Of a stretch of 64,000 nucleotides of DNA, positions 44,676-55,699 are shown one piece after another. This DNA is from Cloacibacterium sp047601505. GTDB lineage: Bacteria; Bacteroidota; Bacteroidia; Flavobacteriales; Weeksellaceae. The stretch is from contig NZ_JASGJD010000001.1 in the NCBI RefSeq assembly GCF_047601505.1, positions 124,001 to 188,000 of the forward strand. Reading direction: 5' to 3'. The translations under genes and the position numbers were made by a program. Position 1 is the stretch's first letter, and each line of letters begins with the position of its first letter. A model generated the notes under the pieces. The model saw nothing but the letters and a program-made list of their open reading frames with translations, ran no database searches and was not told where the DNA came from.

Positions 44676-46304
44676 ATGGATTTAGAATTCAATAAAAACG
44701 AAGACATTAATAAATTAAGACTTGCTGAAATTAATCAACTCTATACCAAAATTAAAAAAGGTGGAGGCGAAAAAGCATTACAGAAACAACGCGACCAAGG
44801 AAAACTTACCGCTAGAGAAAGAATTTCCTATTTATTAGATGATGATAATGACGCAATTGAAATTGCCGCTTTTGCAGGTAATGAAATGTACGAAGAACAT
44901 GGCGGTTGCCCAAGTGGTGGAGTTATCGTGAAAATTGGTAAAATATCTGGTAAACAATGCATCGTTGTAGCCAATGACGCTACCGTAAAAGCTGGAGCTT
45001 GGTTCCCTATTACAGGAAAAAAAAATCTAAGAGCTCAAGAAATAGCGATGGAAAACAGACTTCCAATTATCTATTTGGTAGATTCTGCAGGGGTTTACCT
45101 TCCTATGCAAGACGAAATATTTCCAGACAAAGAACATTTTGGTAGAATTTTTAGAAATAACGCTAAAATGTCTTCCATGGGGATTATTCAAATCTCAGCG
45201 ATTATGGGAAGTTGCGTTGCCGGTGGAGCTTATCTTCCAATTATGAGTGACGAAGCTATGATTGTAGATAAAACTGGCTCTATTTTTCTTGCAGGGAGTT
45301 ATTTGGTAAAAGCAGCAATTGGTGAAAATATAGACAATGAAACGCTTGGTGGAGCAACTACACACTGCGAAATTTCTGGAGTTACTGATTATAAAGCCAA
45401 AGACGATAAAGATGCTCTCGATAGAATTAAAAATATTATGAAATCTATTGGAGACTTTGAAAAAGCAGGTTTTGATAGAATTGAAAGTTCAGAACCTAAA
45501 AAAAATCCAGAAGAAATATTTGGAATTATACCAGCCTCTAGAGCAGAACAATATGATACGTATGAAATCATCAAAAGATTAGTAGATAACTCAGATTTCG
45601 AAGAATATAAACCAGATTACGGAAAAACGATTATTTGCTGTACCGCAAGAATTGACGGTTGGAGTGTTGGCATTATTGCCAATCAAAGAAAAATGGTAAA
45701 ATCTGGAAAAGGAGAAATGCAATTTGGAGGTATAATATATTCGGATTCTGCAGATAAAACTACCAGATTTATTGCCAATTGTAATCAAAGAAAAATTCCT
45801 TTGGTTTTTCTACAAGATGTAACAGGTTTTATGGTAGGTTCAAAATCAGAACATGGAGGCATCATAAAAGACGGTGCCAAAATGGTAAATGCAGTGGCAA
45901 ATTCTGTTGTTCCAAAGTTTACTATAATTATGGGAAATTCATTTGGTGCTGGTAATTACGCTATGTGTGGCAAAGCTTATGACCCTAGATTTATCGTTTC
46001 CTGGCCTTGGGCAGAACTCGCTGTTATGGGAGGTACTCAAGCTGCAAAAGTTTTGGTTCAAATTCAAGAAACCTCTTTAAAAAAACAAGGAAAAGTAATT
46101 TCCGAAGAAGAACATCAAGCTTTAACTGAAAAAATCACTCAAAATTACACCAAACAAACCAAAGCAGAATATACCGCTTCTAGAATTTGGATTGATGCCA
46201 TTATCAATCCTTTAGAGACCAGAAAATGGATTTCTATTGGTATTGAAGCTGCCAACAATTCTCCTATTACAGAAAAATTTAATTTAGGTTTAATACAAGT
46301 CTAA
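44676..46304 (+). CDS. Acyl-CoA carboxylase beta subunit (methylcrotonyl-CoA type)
   Basis: 542-residue carboxyltransferase that moves CO2 from biotin to an acyl-CoA. It has the two crotonase-fold halves: the N-half GKLTARERISYLLDDDNDAI, GGCPSGG and VDSAGVYLPMQDE, and the C-half VVPKFTIIMGNSFGAGNYAM and PWAELAVMGG. The AGVYLPMQ stretch and length fit methylcrotonyl-CoA carboxylase beta (leucine breakdown) better than propionyl-CoA carboxylase. No biotin carboxylase gene is next to it. A strong inverted repeat sits just before the start, and a terminator follows. Confidence 0.85.
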   Translation: MDLEFNKNEDINKLRLAEINQLYTKIKKGGGEKALQKQRDQGKLTARERISYLLDDDNDAIEIAAFAGNEMYEEHGGCPSGGVIVKIGKISGKQCIVVANDATVKAGAWFPITGKKNLRAQEIAMENRLPIIYLVDSAGVYLPMQDEIFPDKEHFGRIFRNNAKMSSMGIIQISAIMGSCVAGGAYLPIMSDEAMIVDKTGSIFLAGSYLVKAAIGENIDNETLGGATTHCEISGVTDYKAKDDKDALDRIKNIMKSIGDFEKAGFDRIESSEPKKNPEEIFGIIPASRAEQYDTYEIIKRLVDNSDFEEYKPDYGKTIICCTARIDGWSVGIIANQRKMVKSGKGEMQFGGIIYSDSADKTTRFIANCNQRKIPLVFLQDVTGFMVGSKSEHGGIIKDGAKMVNAVANSVVPKFTIIMGNSFGAGNYAMCGKAYDPRFIVSWPWAELAVMGGTQAAKVLVQIQETSLKKQGKVISEEEHQALTEKITQNYTKQTKAEYTASRIWIDAIINPLETRKWISIGIEAANNSPITEKFNLGLIQV

Positions 46305-46327
46305 AATATACTTCACTTCAAAAAATA

Positions 46328-46360
46328 CAATCCGTTCTCATGTTAGGACGGATTTTTTTT
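46328..46360 (+). terminator. Terminator of carboxylase gene
   Basis: AATCCGT (46329-46335) pairs with ACGGATT (46348-46354) and is followed by T8, about 25 bases after the stop codon. Confidence 0.85.
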
Positions 46361-46361
46361 A

Positions 46362-46495
46362 GGGCAATCCCTCATTCCGAGGCAAGAGCCAACGTTTATT
46401 CGGTCGGGCTATCCGTTCCAATCTTTTTGCCAACGCTACCATTAAGAATAATAAAAACCCAAGCAAAAAAAGGATTTCCACTACTATCCCTATTG
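46362..46495. repeat. Dispersed hairpin element (CGGGCTATCCG...CTATCCC)
   Basis: GGTCGGGCTATCCGTTCCAA then TCTTTTTGCC, a spacer and GCAAAAAAAGGATTTCCACT then ACTATCCC. The two inner tracts (TTTTTGC and GCAAAAA) are complementary. From memory, this architecture is a common interspersed element in flavobacterial genomes. It resembles 9482-9624 in layout. No coding capacity. Confidence 0.6.
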
Positions 46496-46499
46496 CAAA

Positions 46500-46537
46500 A
46501 CATCAAACATCTAGCATCTAGCATCTAGCATCTAGCA
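46500..46537. repeat. ATCTAGC tandem repeat, CATCTAGCATC family copy 3
   Basis: Four perfect 7-base ATCTAGC units (46509-46536) are preceded by CATCAAAC. It belongs with the copies at 8369-8398 and 10933-10965. Confidence 0.75.
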
Positions 46538-46550
46538 AAAGTATAAAAAC

Positions 46551-46583
46551 AAAAAAGCTCATCAACAATGTTGATGAGCTTTT
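46551..46583 (-). terminator. rRNA operon terminator
   Basis: AAAAGCTCATCAACA pairs with TTGATGAGCTTTT around a short loop. The A run (46551-46556) gives a T tail on the minus strand. It lies directly after the 5S gene. Confidence 0.9.
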
Positions 46584-46590
46584 AATAAAA

Positions 46591-46697
<107 letters not shown>

Positions 46698-46704
46698 AAT
46701 ATTG

Positions 46705-46797
46705 TATTGTTGTACTTTGTATAATGTATAATGTACTTTTTATAAGTATTTTTTTATACTTTGTACTTTTTACATTGTACTTCGTACAATATTTAAT
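46705..46797. repeat. TGTACTTTGTA-type repeat in 5S-23S spacer
   Basis: Units such as TTGTACTTTGTATAATGTAT, TATACTTTGTACTTTTTACA and TTGTACTTCGTACAA resemble the groS-groL gap (32237-32348). It sits between the 5S gene and the 23S processing stem. Confidence 0.65.
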
Positions 46798-46811
46798 CGA
46801 TAAAAACATAT

Positions 46812-46851
46812 CACAAAGAGCTAACCTTTCTTGCACTTTCAAGTCCGGTGT
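46812..46851 (-). other. 23S processing stem, 3' strand
   Basis: CACAAAGAG-TAACC-GCACTTTC-AGT-CCGG here pairs, with a few mismatches, with the sequence at 49662-49696 on the far side of 23S. This is the long helix that RNase III cuts to release 23S precursor. Confidence 0.75.
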
Positions 46852-46871
46852 ACATTTTATTGTACTGTATT

Positions 46872-49655
<2,784 letters not shown>

Positions 49656-49661
49656 TAATTT

Positions 49662-49696
49662 GCCGGCACTCGAAAGTGCTCGGTTATCTCTTTGTG
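49662..49696 (-). other. 23S processing stem, 5' strand
   Basis: On the minus strand CACAAAGAGATAACCGAGCA and CTTTCGAGTGCCGG lie just before the 23S 5' end and pair with 46812-46851. Confidence 0.75.
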
Positions 49697-49711
49697 ATGT
49701 CTTTATCGTTT

Positions 49712-49724
49712 ATGTCAATGATCT
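49712..49724 (-). promoter_or_regulatory. boxA-like element before 23S
   Basis: AGATCATTGACAT on the minus strand. A near copy (AGATCATTGAAAT, 51792-51804) precedes 16S. Placement before both large rRNAs matches boxA antitermination sites, which bind NusB/S10. Confidence 0.6.
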
Positions 49725-49803
49725 TTATTTCTTTTTATCAGTTTAATGAACGAATATTGTTTTTGGCTCTATCCGTAACTTTTAAATTAAACCTCTAAAA
49801 CGG

Positions 49804-49877
49804 TGGAGAATAAGGGAGTCGAACCCTTGACCTCCTGCGTGCAAGGCAGGCGCTCTAGCCAGCTGAGCTAATTCCCC
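49804..49877 (-). tRNA. tRNA-Ala (UGC)
   Basis: 74 bases: acceptor GGGGAAT pairs with ATTCTCC (one G-U), D-arm TAGCTCAGCTGGCTAGAGCG, anticodon loop CTTGCAC with anticodon TGC, and T-arm GGTTCGACTCC. Discriminator A; the 3' CCA is not encoded. It lies in the 16S-23S spacer after tRNA-Ile. Confidence 0.95.
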
Positions 49878-49970
49878 TCTAGTAGTTGCTAGTTTATAGT
49901 TGTTAGTTATTGGTGTTTAGCTTTCACTATTCCCTAATACCTAAATCATATTACCTAACTCCTTAATTAG
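49878..49970. other. Spacer between the two tRNAs
   Basis: 93 bases of AT-rich short repeats (GTTGCTAGTTTATAGTTGTTAG, given here as a pattern) with no gene. It resembles the short-unit repeat blocks elsewhere in the window. Confidence 0.4.
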
Positions 49971-50044
49971 TAGTCTCGGGCAGGCTCGAACTGCCGACCT
50001 CTACATTATCAGTGTAGCGCTCTAACCAGCTGAGCTACGAGACT
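49971..50044 (-). tRNA. tRNA-Ile (GAU)
   Basis: 74 bases: acceptor AGTCTCG pairs perfectly with CGAGACT, then TAGCTCAGCTGGTTAGAGCG, anticodon loop CTGATAA with anticodon GAT, and T-arm TTCGAGC. Discriminator A; no encoded CCA. Together with tRNA-Ala it forms the standard bacterial rrn spacer. Confidence 0.95.
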
Positions 50045-50134
50045 TTTTTAATTATCAATTAATAATTGTTAATTATCTCTATCCCTTTACTAATTTCTAG
50101 TGGGTGTTGTATTTTTTATATAAACCAGTAAAAA

Positions 50135-50146
50135 AACCAAAGCGAA
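50135..50146 (-). other. 16S processing stem, 3' strand
   Basis: AACCAAAGCGAA (plus strand) is exactly complementary to TTCGCTTTGGTT at 51752-51763, enclosing 16S. This 12-base-pair helix is the expected RNase III substrate. Confidence 0.75.
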
Positions 50147-50205
50147 CTTAAGTAAGTTCTTGTGTACTTTCGTACTTAATTTTGTTTTACGTCTAATGAC
50201 GCTCT

Positions 50206-51723
<1,518 letters not shown>

Positions 51724-51751
51724 ATGTTTGTCTGACTCACTCAAAGTTGAC

Positions 51752-51763
51752 TTCGCTTTGGTT
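51752..51763 (-). other. 16S processing stem, 5' strand
   Basis: TTCGCTTTGGTT on the plus strand pairs with 50135-50146, 28 bases upstream of the 16S 5' end in the leader. Confidence 0.75.
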
Positions 51764-51791
51764 CTTATTTTTTTACTTGGTTGTATATTGT

Positions 51792-51804
51792 ATTTCAATG
51801 ATCT
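51792..51804 (-). promoter_or_regulatory. boxA-like element in rRNA leader
   Basis: AGATCATTGAAAT on the minus strand, a near copy of the element at 49712-49724, between promoter P1 and 16S. Probable Nus-factor antitermination site. Confidence 0.6.
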
Positions 51805-51861
51805 CTTTTCTTTCGCTTCCACTCCTTAAGCATCTGTCTAGCTTCCTAAGTTTTGCGTGTG

Positions 51862-51892
51862 CAAAGGTAATTATTTATTTTTACCTGACCAA
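51862..51892 (-). promoter_or_regulatory. rRNA promoter P1 (closest to 16S)
   Basis: On the minus strand TACCTTTG (51869-51862) matches the -7 box, and TTG within TTTGG (51892-51890) lies 20 bases upstream as the -33 element. Confidence 0.75.
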
Positions 51893-52020
51893 ATCTTTTT
51901 TGAAGAAAAATTGTTTTTATTTCCAGAACCTTCAGTCTCACTATTTCTAAATTAGATTGACTTAAATTCGTCCCGTTAATTTCTATTACTACTTCTTCTC
52001 TCCCTTTTTGTTTGGGACTG

Positions 52021-52050
52021 CAAAGATAGTAACTTTTTCATTTCTGCCAA
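52021..52050 (-). promoter_or_regulatory. rRNA promoter P2
   Basis: On the minus strand TATCTTTG (52028-52021) with TTG of TTTGG (52050-52048) 19 bases upstream. Same layout as P1. Confidence 0.75.
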
Positions 52051-52131
52051 ATCTTTTTTTAAAAATTTTAGCTGTCTGGTCTTGGCTTGTTTTCAATGTT
52101 TCTCTGCGCTACTCTTTCGTTTTGAGTGGTG

Positions 52132-52163
52132 CAAAAGTAGTCCCTTTTTTTCTCTAGTTCCAA
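52132..52163 (-). promoter_or_regulatory. rRNA promoter P3 (distal)
   Basis: On the minus strand TACTTTTG (52139-52132) with TTG of TTTGG (52163-52161) 21 bases upstream. Third of three tandem promoters for the operon. Confidence 0.7.
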
Positions 52164-52447
52164 ATGAAATCTAGTGTTTTTTTTCAAATTATTTAATTTC
52201 TATTCTAACTCACTGATTAAAAGCATGAAAAATTTCATAATTTTTTATTATTATTTTTACGAATCATTCAAAACAAGCACTAAAAACAAATATAAAATTA
52301 TCAAATCAATAAAATCAAGTTAAAATAAAAACCAAAACCCAACAAAAAGGACAAGAAAATACGCTGATTTAAATTAAAAAAAGCTTTGTCTCTGATGTAA
52401 AATCTTCGACAAAGCTTTAAAAACTTATAATTACGTAAAATAATTGC
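52164..52447. other. 284-base spacer upstream of rRNA promoters
   Basis: AT-rich DNA between P3 and the orphan gene. It holds the terminator at 52374-52418 and otherwise homopolymer-rich sequence that may act as an UP-like region. No ORF or repeat family was recognised. Confidence 0.6.
52374..52418 (-). terminator. Terminator of rfbD-orphan gene run
   Basis: AAGCTTTGTC (52381-52390) pairs with GACAAAGCTT (52408-52417); the minus-strand T tail comes from the A run at 52375-52381. It insulates the rRNA operon from the genes upstream. Confidence 0.85.
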
Positions 52448-53122
52448 TCAATTTTCTTTATAAATTGTTATTAAAAAGTTAGCAAATGACTTTTCGAGAC
52501 CAACAATATCTCCTGTTTTAAAATTAATTCCTGGGTTTGAAGGAGAATTTGCACTGACTTTTTTTCCAAAAATCTGAAAATATTGTTCTTGTTGCCCTTC
52601 TTTACCTTGAAGTTTGATTCTTGAACCTAAAAATTTTCCTACAGAAACATCGGTAATATCATTATTTGACAAATCAATTTTTATATAAGACCTTGTTAGT
52701 AGTTTTACCTTTTTATCATTAATTCTAACATCTACGTCTTTATTAGGATTTATAAGATAAACAGTGTTTTCGTTTTTCTGTATTTTAGAAGCATCCGCAT
52801 CATATATATATAATGTATAATGATTAGGATTGAACTGAGTTTTACCATCTATACTTTCTGGCAATTTGAGATAATAACAATTCGCAGAAACAGATTTTGC
52901 TTTTTTGTAAATTTCTCCAAAAACTGCTACATCATTATTAGAAAAACCTGAAACTTCAATTTTACCAAGATAATGAGCCACTGTAGAATCTGGTTCTTTT
53001 TGCAAAGCATACAAAAATTTGTCTTTGTTGTTACCAATACTTTTTGCTTCCGTTAGATAAACCGTCTGCGAAAAACAGAAACTACTATATAATAATATAT
53101 ATATGTATAAAAATTTTCTCAT
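52448..53122 (-). CDS. Secreted protein of unknown function
   Basis: 224-residue protein with signal peptide MRKFLYIYILLYSSFCFSQ. The mature part has beta-rich segments (EVSGFSNNDVAVFGEIYKKA, then NHYTLYIYDADASKIQKNEN) and ends SFANFLITIYKEN. I do not recognise the family. The ATG at 53122 begins the signal peptide; the frame can be extended to 53152 without a sensible N-terminus. It follows rfbD by 4 bases, so both are probably one transcript together with the upstream thioesterase gene. Confidence 0.65.
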   Translation of the reverse strand: MRKFLYIYILLYSSFCFSQTVYLTEAKSIGNNKDKFLYALQKEPDSTVAHYLGKIEVSGFSNNDVAVFGEIYKKAKSVSANCYYLKLPESIDGKTQFNPNHYTLYIYDADASKIQKNENTVYLINPNKDVDVRINDKKVKLLTRSYIKIDLSNNDITDVSVGKFLGSRIKLQGKEGQQEQYFQIFGKKVSANSPSNPGINFKTGDIVGLEKSFANFLITIYKEN

Positions 53123-53126
53123 GAGA

Positions 53127-53993
53127 TTATGTACTTCTAAGTGTTTCCACACAATTTGCCAAACTTTCTTCCCAGTCTTTAGGTTGAATATTATATATAT
53201 CTTGAATTTTTTCTAAATTCAAAGTACTATTCTTTGGTCTTTTGGCAGGTGTTGGATATTGCCAAGTTTCTAGTTTATTTAATTTGATATTTGAATGAGA
53301 CAATTCTTTAATCTTATTTGCAAAATCGAACCACGAAATTTTTCCATAATTAGAAAAATTAAAAATTCCGGGAGTTATTCTCTCTGAACATACAATTTTC
53401 ATAATGGCTTCAGCTAAATCATTTGCATTGGTTGGTTGACCGAATTGGTCCGCAACAATTCCTAATTCTTCTTTTGTTGAAAAAAGATTCAACATTGTTT
53501 TTACAAAATTTTTGCCAAACTCCGAATAAACCCAAGATGTTCTAAGAATAACGGTGCAGGGATTTATTTCTAAAGCCAATTCTTCGCCAGATAATTTAGA
53601 AGCACCATAAACACCAATTGGATTGGTGAAATCTTCCTCAGAATAAGGCAAATTGTTTTCACCATCAAAAACATAATCTGTAGAAACATGAATAAACTGA
53701 GCGTTATATTCTTTACAAGCTTCGGCTAAATTCTCCGTACCGTCTGCATTTATCAAAAACGCCTTTTCTACTTCACTTTCAGCCAAATCTACTGCTGTAT
53801 AAGCTGCAGCATTAATACAAACTGAAGGTTCATTTTGCCAAAAAAAATGAAGAACAGCTTCTTTATCTGTAATATCTAATGAATTAGAATCAGTAAAAAT
53901 AAATTCAAACTGAGGAAAATCTAAAGACAATTTTTGGAGACATTGTCCTAATTGTCCGTTTCCGCCTGTTACTAATATTTTCTTAGTTTCCAT
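53127..53993 (-). CDS. rfbD: dTDP-4-dehydrorhamnose reductase
   Basis: 288-residue short-chain dehydrogenase (extended RmlD/RfbD type) that makes dTDP-L-rhamnose, the last step of rhamnose donor synthesis. The Rossmann motif GGNGQLG (G10-G16) is at the N-terminus, HVSTDYVFDGENNLPYSEED covers the active-site Ser/Thr-x-Tyr, and the YGASKLSGEE motif holds the catalytic Tyr-Lys. rfbA, B and C are not nearby. The first 11 bases overlap the end of the thioesterase gene, so the pair is translationally coupled. Confidence 0.93.
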   Translation of the reverse strand: METKKILVTGGNGQLGQCLQKLSLDFPQFEFIFTDSNSLDITDKEAVLHFFWQNEPSVCINAAAYTAVDLAESEVEKAFLINADGTENLAEACKEYNAQFIHVSTDYVFDGENNLPYSEEDFTNPIGVYGASKLSGEELALEINPCTVILRTSWVYSEFGKNFVKTMLNLFSTKEELGIVADQFGQPTNANDLAEAIMKIVCSERITPGIFNFSNYGKISWFDFANKIKELSHSNIKLNKLETWQYPTPAKRPKNSTLNLEKIQDIYNIQPKDWEESLANCVETLRST

Positions 53994-54474
53994 TTATTAT
54001 TTTATTTTGCTTTCTGAAATGAAAAACTCTATCTTTAAATTCCTTCTCTTCTACTTCAATTAAATACTTATCAAAAAATGCTTTTTCATCTGGAGGAAGA
54101 ACTTCAGATTGTCTTGTTCTCATATTGAAATAAATTACCGTAATCCAAAGAACTGCATTAATGGTTTTTTCGTCTTCGCTTTTCATTAGAATTTCAACTT
54201 TAGAAACTCTATCGCTCATTTCTATTGTTTTGCTGCTAATAATTACTTTGGTATTTGCTTTTACTTCTTTAAGATAAGCAATTTCATTTTGGATAGCAAT
54301 CCAAACACAACCTGTTCTTTTAAGATATTCTTCGTAAGTAAATCCATAAAACTCTTCCACGTGATCTTCTCTCGCATTGAGCATATATTCTAAATACTTT
54401 ACATTATTAAGATGCCCAATTGGGTCGCAATCGCTAAATCTTATTTTTACTGTTGTAGAAACTTCTTTATTCAT
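53983..54474 (-). CDS. Hotdog-fold acyl-CoA thioesterase
   Basis: 163-residue 4HBT-type protein. The active-site stretch is RFSDCDPIGHLNNVKYLEYM near residue 12, with the Asp typical of the group; then ITVIYFNMRTRQSEVLP. The family hydrolyses acyl-CoA or acyl-ACP thioesters; the substrate is unknown. It is the first gene of a run with rfbD and the orphan, sharing an 11-base overlap with rfbD. Confidence 0.88.
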   Translation of the reverse strand: MNKEVSTTVKIRFSDCDPIGHLNNVKYLEYMLNAREDHVEEFYGFTYEEYLKRTGCVWIAIQNEIAYLKEVKANTKVIISSKTIEMSDRVSKVEILMKSEDEKTINAVLWITVIYFNMRTRQSEVLPPDEKAFFDKYLIEVEEKEFKDRVFHFRKQNKIINGN

Positions 54475-54533
54475 ACGTCAAATTATAAAACTATTATTGA
54501 AAACCATTTTAATAGATTTTCTATACAAAAATA

Positions 54534-54563
54534 AATAAAAAAACCACCTTGTGAAAGGTGGCT
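54534..54563 (-). terminator. Terminator of bamA-skp operon
   Basis: AACCACCTT and AAAGGTGG (54543-54561) form a hairpin; the A run at 54537-54543 gives the minus-strand T tail. It lies 20 bases beyond the stop of the last skp gene. Confidence 0.85.
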
Positions 54564-54583
54564 TGGTATATCTTAATAAAATA

Positions 54584-55084
54584 TTAAAGACCTAATTCTT
54601 TTTTAATCGCTGCAGTAGCATCTGGGCCTGCTTTGTAGATAAGTCCGTTAGTAGCAGAATCAAAAACAAAATCCCAACCGTTAGCTTTAGCAGCTCTAGT
54701 GATTGCATCGTTTAATCTTTTTTCGATTGGTCCGTAAGCTGCTTCAGATTTTTCGTTAAAATCTTTTTGAGCTGCTTGTGACATTGCTTGAATTTGTTGT
54801 TGAGTTTTAGTTAATTCAGCTTCTTTAGCTTCTCTTTGAGGCTGAGTCATTTTTTCAGCAGCCGTTTTATATTTTTCAACATCTGCTTGCCATACTGTTG
54901 CTAGTTTTTCAATCTCAGCTTGTTTAGCTGTAGAAAAAGCTTTTAATTGCTCTTCTGCTTTTATTTTTTCTGGCATCATGTTTAATATAGCAGAAACATC
55001 AGCAGTAGCCACTTTTTGAGCTTTTGCAACTCCGAACGACATGAACATCACTACCGCTGCAAATAAAATGCTTAATTTTTTCAT
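54584..55084 (-). CDS. OmpH/Skp family periplasmic chaperone
   Basis: 166-residue chaperone with signal peptide MKKLSILFAAVVMFMSFGVA. The mature part starts KVATADVSAILNMMPE and then forms a long helical hairpin (KAEEQLKAFSTAKQAEIEKL; TQQQIQAMSQAAQKDFNEKS), the Skp coiled-coil arms, ending LIYKAGPDATAAIKKELGL. Skp holds unfolded outer-membrane proteins in the periplasm for BamA. It is the second skp gene downstream of bamA, 34 bases after the first. Confidence 0.92.
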   Translation of the reverse strand: MKKLSILFAAVVMFMSFGVAKAQKVATADVSAILNMMPEKIKAEEQLKAFSTAKQAEIEKLATVWQADVEKYKTAAEKMTQPQREAKEAELTKTQQQIQAMSQAAQKDFNEKSEAAYGPIEKRLNDAITRAAKANGWDFVFDSATNGLIYKAGPDATAAIKKELGL

Positions 55085-55118
55085 CTTTCCTAAAAATTTT
55101 AATTGTTTATTATTTTAC

Positions 55119-55688
55119 TTATTTTTTATTCTTTGTTTTACTGTCTTTGCTTTTATCCTCTTTTGAAGCGGGAGTTTTAAGCAAATAATCTAAAACTTTG
55201 TCTGTATAATCGTATCTTTTGTCTAAAAAAATTACGCTTATGTTATTACTTTTATCAAGAACTATGCCCAAAGTATTTTTCTCTACAATTGTTTTAATGG
55301 CATTAAGAATTTGGTCTTGAAAAGGTTTTGCCAAATTGGCTCTAAATTTATTAATTTCTCCTTCTCCGCTGAACTTTTCAGCAATAAACTTTTGAATATT
55401 TTTTTCTAAAGTTTTCACTTCTGTTTCTTTCTGCTTAAGTTGTTCTCCTACGAGAAGAACTTTTTCATTTTCGAAAGAAGTTTTTTTGGTGTCATATTCT
55501 GCTTGCATTTTCTGCAATTGGTCTTCCCAACCTTTAATCTGAGCATCTAATCTAGATTGCGCTTCTGTATATTGAGGCAACTTGCTTAGAATATAATTGG
55601 TATCTATTACTCCAATTTTTTGTGCATTAGAATATGAGAATGCAAATATAACAATTATAAAAGAAATTAAAACTTTAAATATTTTCAT
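55119..55688 (-). CDS. OmpH/Skp family periplasmic chaperone
   Basis: 189-residue paralogue of the next gene, with signal peptide MKIFKVLISFIIVIFAFSYS. The core QKIGVIDTNYILSKLPQYTE is followed by the helical arms and a basic lysine-rich tail (SKEDKSKDSKTKNKK). Flavobacteria often carry two skp copies behind bamA. It follows bamA by 11 bases. Confidence 0.92.
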   Translation of the reverse strand: MKIFKVLISFIIVIFAFSYSNAQKIGVIDTNYILSKLPQYTEAQSRLDAQIKGWEDQLQKMQAEYDTKKTSFENEKVLLVGEQLKQKETEVKTLEKNIQKFIAEKFSGEGEINKFRANLAKPFQDQILNAIKTIVEKNTLGIVLDKSNNISVIFLDKRYDYTDKVLDYLLKTPASKEDKSKDSKTKNKK

Positions 55689-55699
55689 AGTTTTTCAAA

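Noticed and set aside
46362..46500. Fragment of a transposase or protein gene
   Set aside because: The short frame there has no recognisable protein signature and the hairpin layout fits a non-coding repeat.
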